Source of the DNA: Cladosporium sp. IMV 00045
Lineage: Eukaryota > Ascomycota > Dothideomycetes > Cladosporiales > Cladosporiaceae
Length of the DNA stretch: 19,262 bases
NCBI GenBank assembly: GCA_001931905.2
Contig: MSJI02000570.1
Span: 1 to 19,262, forward strand
Reading direction: 5' to 3'
Shown here: positions 17,801 through 19,262 of the stretch, piece after piece
Position numbering within the stretch: position 1 is the stretch's first letter
Layout: each line of letters starts with the position of its first letter
Translations under genes and position numbers: made by a program
Notes under the pieces: model-generated
What the model was told of the DNA's origin: nothing
Database searches by the model: none
The model's input: only the letters and a program-made list of their open reading frames with translations

Positions 17801-17971
17801 CTGAACCGGAGCAACATGTCGGGTCCAGTGATCGTGAACTGCTCGAGAATAATAAGCTGGATGTGATCGAAGATTCTGGTGAACCGAACCAACAAGTCAG
17901 AATCTGTGATGGAATAACACAGTGGCAAAGTACTCGAAACCAATAACCTGAACGTGATCGAAGGTTCAGGT
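17801..17971 (+). repeat. diverged tandem duplication, period about 80-90 bp
   Basis: Unit C (17801-17880) has CTGAACCGGAGCAACATGTC, CAGTGATCGTGAA, CTCGAGAATAATAAGCTGGA and TGTGATCGAAGATTCTGGT. Unit D (17880-17971) has TGAACCGAACCAACAAGTC, CTGTGATGGAATAA, CTCGAAACCAATAACCTGAA and CGTGATCGAAGGTTCAGGT. Unit D carries an insertion of about 11 bases in the middle. It is a separate event from the duplication at 17452-17648, since the sequences are unrelated. Confidence 0.65.
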
Positions 17972-18739
17972 GTGTGCAAGAGGGACTAGAAAACCAGGGC
18001 AGTGTTAAGAAGCAGCGAGGCGTTGGGAGGCGAATGGCAGGTCATGTCATCCTACCTCTTTCTCATCCTCTACCTTAGGCAGGGGTTGTCGTCTCCTTAC
18101 CTCCTCAGAGAATCGTTCCAATTGAACAGTACTACAGCATGCGATTTTTCAGCCAACTGAGGAGATCTAGCCTGCGAAGGCCTGGCATGTGACAGCGAGA
18201 AGTCGCCCAAGTGACGGATTGTTGCAATGGGGAAGTGAACAGCATTGACGTGGGAAATATGGGCTGTTTGACGCAAATCGATTTCCATCCGCTATCACCA
18301 CGAAGCTAAAAGCAGGGCGCTCGCTCCCAACCCGCTTCCGCGAAAGAGGTAGCGAGTACAGCGATGTTGGGTTCTCCGTCCCAGTTCCCAAAGCTCGTTC
18401 AAGGAAGAAAAGCATGAAAGAAGAACACACCCTTCCCCAAACCCATTGAGACAGGAAAAGAGAAGACGGGGGAAATCAGAAGACCGAGAGAAAGAAAGCG
18501 GGCGGGCGCATGAAATAGTGTCGTCAATTGATGGTAAAAGTTTCTTTTCCGCTTTTCTTGTTGTCGCAGCTTATTACCACCATATGCAGCAGCAGTCCGC
18601 AAAAGCTGTCTCGATCCCTCCTCCAACACCAGTCGTCCGGTCCGAGATTCGAGTGAATTTGTCGTTGCGTGAAAGGCTTGCTCGGTCGACCGCGGACATG
18701 TGCACCCCCACCCTGCTCACAGCATCTTGGGCGAGTCGC

Positions 18740-19234
18740 TTAGATGCCGATGCGGGTCTTGCGCCAGTGCCTCCTCTTGGCGTTGTACCTGTTGGACGAT
18801 ATTGTGGTTAGTCTTTTGATGTTCTTCTCTCATTGCTGTGACCCCGGCAGTGATGTGTTGCTGCTCCTGCGACGGCGGTGGTGGCTGGTGATGTGCACCA
18901 CAGCGTGCGCGAGCCCGTTCCATCCTCTTCCTAAGCCAAAGTCTTTCGAGATCCCTTCGCACTCAAATCCACTCCGTCCCCTCCTCTTGTATCATCGGAT
19001 TTCCAGCCGGGGGTTCTTTCAGGGCCAGTCCATACCTGATGGTGTTGCCAGTCTTCAGGCGAATCCACTGGGGGATGGGCCTGTTCTGCTTCTGGGCCTT
19101 GGCCAGCTTCTGCTTGGTGCGGAACGACTTGTGGGACTGTTGGAGCGAAGAAGAGAGATGTTAGCATGTCCCTCTCTCATGGCATGCTGGCGGTCGTAGT
19201 TTTGTTGAGGGTAATCGCGTGTACGTACAGGCAT
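18740..19234 (-). CDS. rpl39: 60S ribosomal protein eL39, complete
   Basis: Small basic ribosomal protein at the polypeptide exit tunnel, 51 residues, exactly the usual eL39 length. Exons on the minus strand: 19234-19229 (only ATG CCT), 19136-19036 and 18788-18740. Intron 1 (19137-19228, 92 bp) is GTACGT...CAG with branch TGCTAAC. Intron 2 (18789-19035, 247 bp) is GTATGG...CAG with branch GACTAAC. The protein reads [20 protein letters not shown], then [20 protein letters not shown] and [11 protein letters not shown], near-identical to eL39 across eukaryotes. Neither of the single open frames in the region shows this, because the coding sequence is split into 6, 101 and 49 nt. The 28 bases from 19235 to the window end are its leader. 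Intron 2 is three to four times longer than most others in the window. Confidence 0.97.
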
Positions 19235-19262
19235 CTTGACGGTGTGTTGTCCGGATGTCTTC

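Larger units (their letters stand above)
17326..18739. other. long intergenic region with two diverged tandem duplications
   Basis: A 1.4-kb gap holding the promoter of the small membrane protein gene at its left and the eL39 3' flank at its right. Two separate old tandem duplications lie at 17452-17648 and 17801-17971, annotated separately. Open frames on both strands (such as 17979-17686 minus and 18446-18811 plus) have no recognisable content. From about 18000 to 18739 I see nothing beyond a purine-rich stretch near 18405-18510 and a short inverted repeat CTCGCT/AGCGAG near 18322-18357. Confidence 0.5.

Noticed and set aside
17686..17979. 97-codon minus-strand frame across the second duplication, with partly repeated peptide
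   Set aside because: Only part of the repeat stays in the same frame between units, which is not how a duplicated coding domain behaves. No known motif.

Overview
The window is fungal nuclear DNA, most likely from a filamentous ascomycete (Pezizomycotina). The evidence is dense short introns (mostly 56-95 bp) with GT-AG ends and CTAAC/CTGAC-type branch sites, a Zn2Cys6/fungal_trans transcription factor, and a U2 snRNA whose 5' half resembles the yeast RNA. A dothideomycete is a reasonable guess from overall style, but nothing here proves it. No prokaryotic, viral or transposon gene was recognised.

Layout, left to right. (1) 1-421, minus: 5' part of ribosomal protein uL23 (L23a/L25), cut by the window edge. 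(2) 975-1697, minus: a 240-aa charged, Arg/Ser-rich protein with a C-terminal glycine-zipper-like segment. (3) 2374-5105, plus: a six-exon Zn2Cys6 transcription factor (799 aa). (4) 6081-7558, plus: a four-exon salicylate-hydroxylase-like FAD monooxygenase (430 aa). (5) 8268-9041, minus: an unrecognised two-exon protein (238 aa). (6) about 9446-9629, minus: U2 spliceosomal RNA, with branch-recognition sequence, stem-loops IIa/IIb, Sm-like site and stem-loop IV all visible. (7) 10112-11023, plus: an NmrA-like NAD(P)-binding protein (303 aa). (8) 12179-16234, plus: an intronless full-length ABCB transporter (1351 aa, Mdr1/AtrD/Pmd1 type). (9) 16832-17325, minus: a two-exon single-pass membrane protein (132 aa). 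(10) 18740-19234, minus: complete three-exon ribosomal protein eL39 (51 aa).

Housekeeping genes (two ribosomal proteins and U2) frame or sit among genes typical of small-molecule handling (regulator, flavin monooxygenase, NmrA-like protein, drug exporter). These accessory-type genes do not form a tight cluster, and any shared pathway is conjecture.

I found no clear new biological system. The points most worth a second look are: the U2 gene and its upstream region (three tandem ~22-bp repeats and a TTAGGG-type box); two separate, strongly diverged tandem duplications in the 1.4-kb gap at 17.3-18.7 kb; upstream ORFs before the transcription factor and the ABC transporter; a G-rich, strand-asymmetric 3' end on the small membrane protein gene; and the unusually long second intron of eL39. 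All gene models are spliced by eye, and no similarity search was run.
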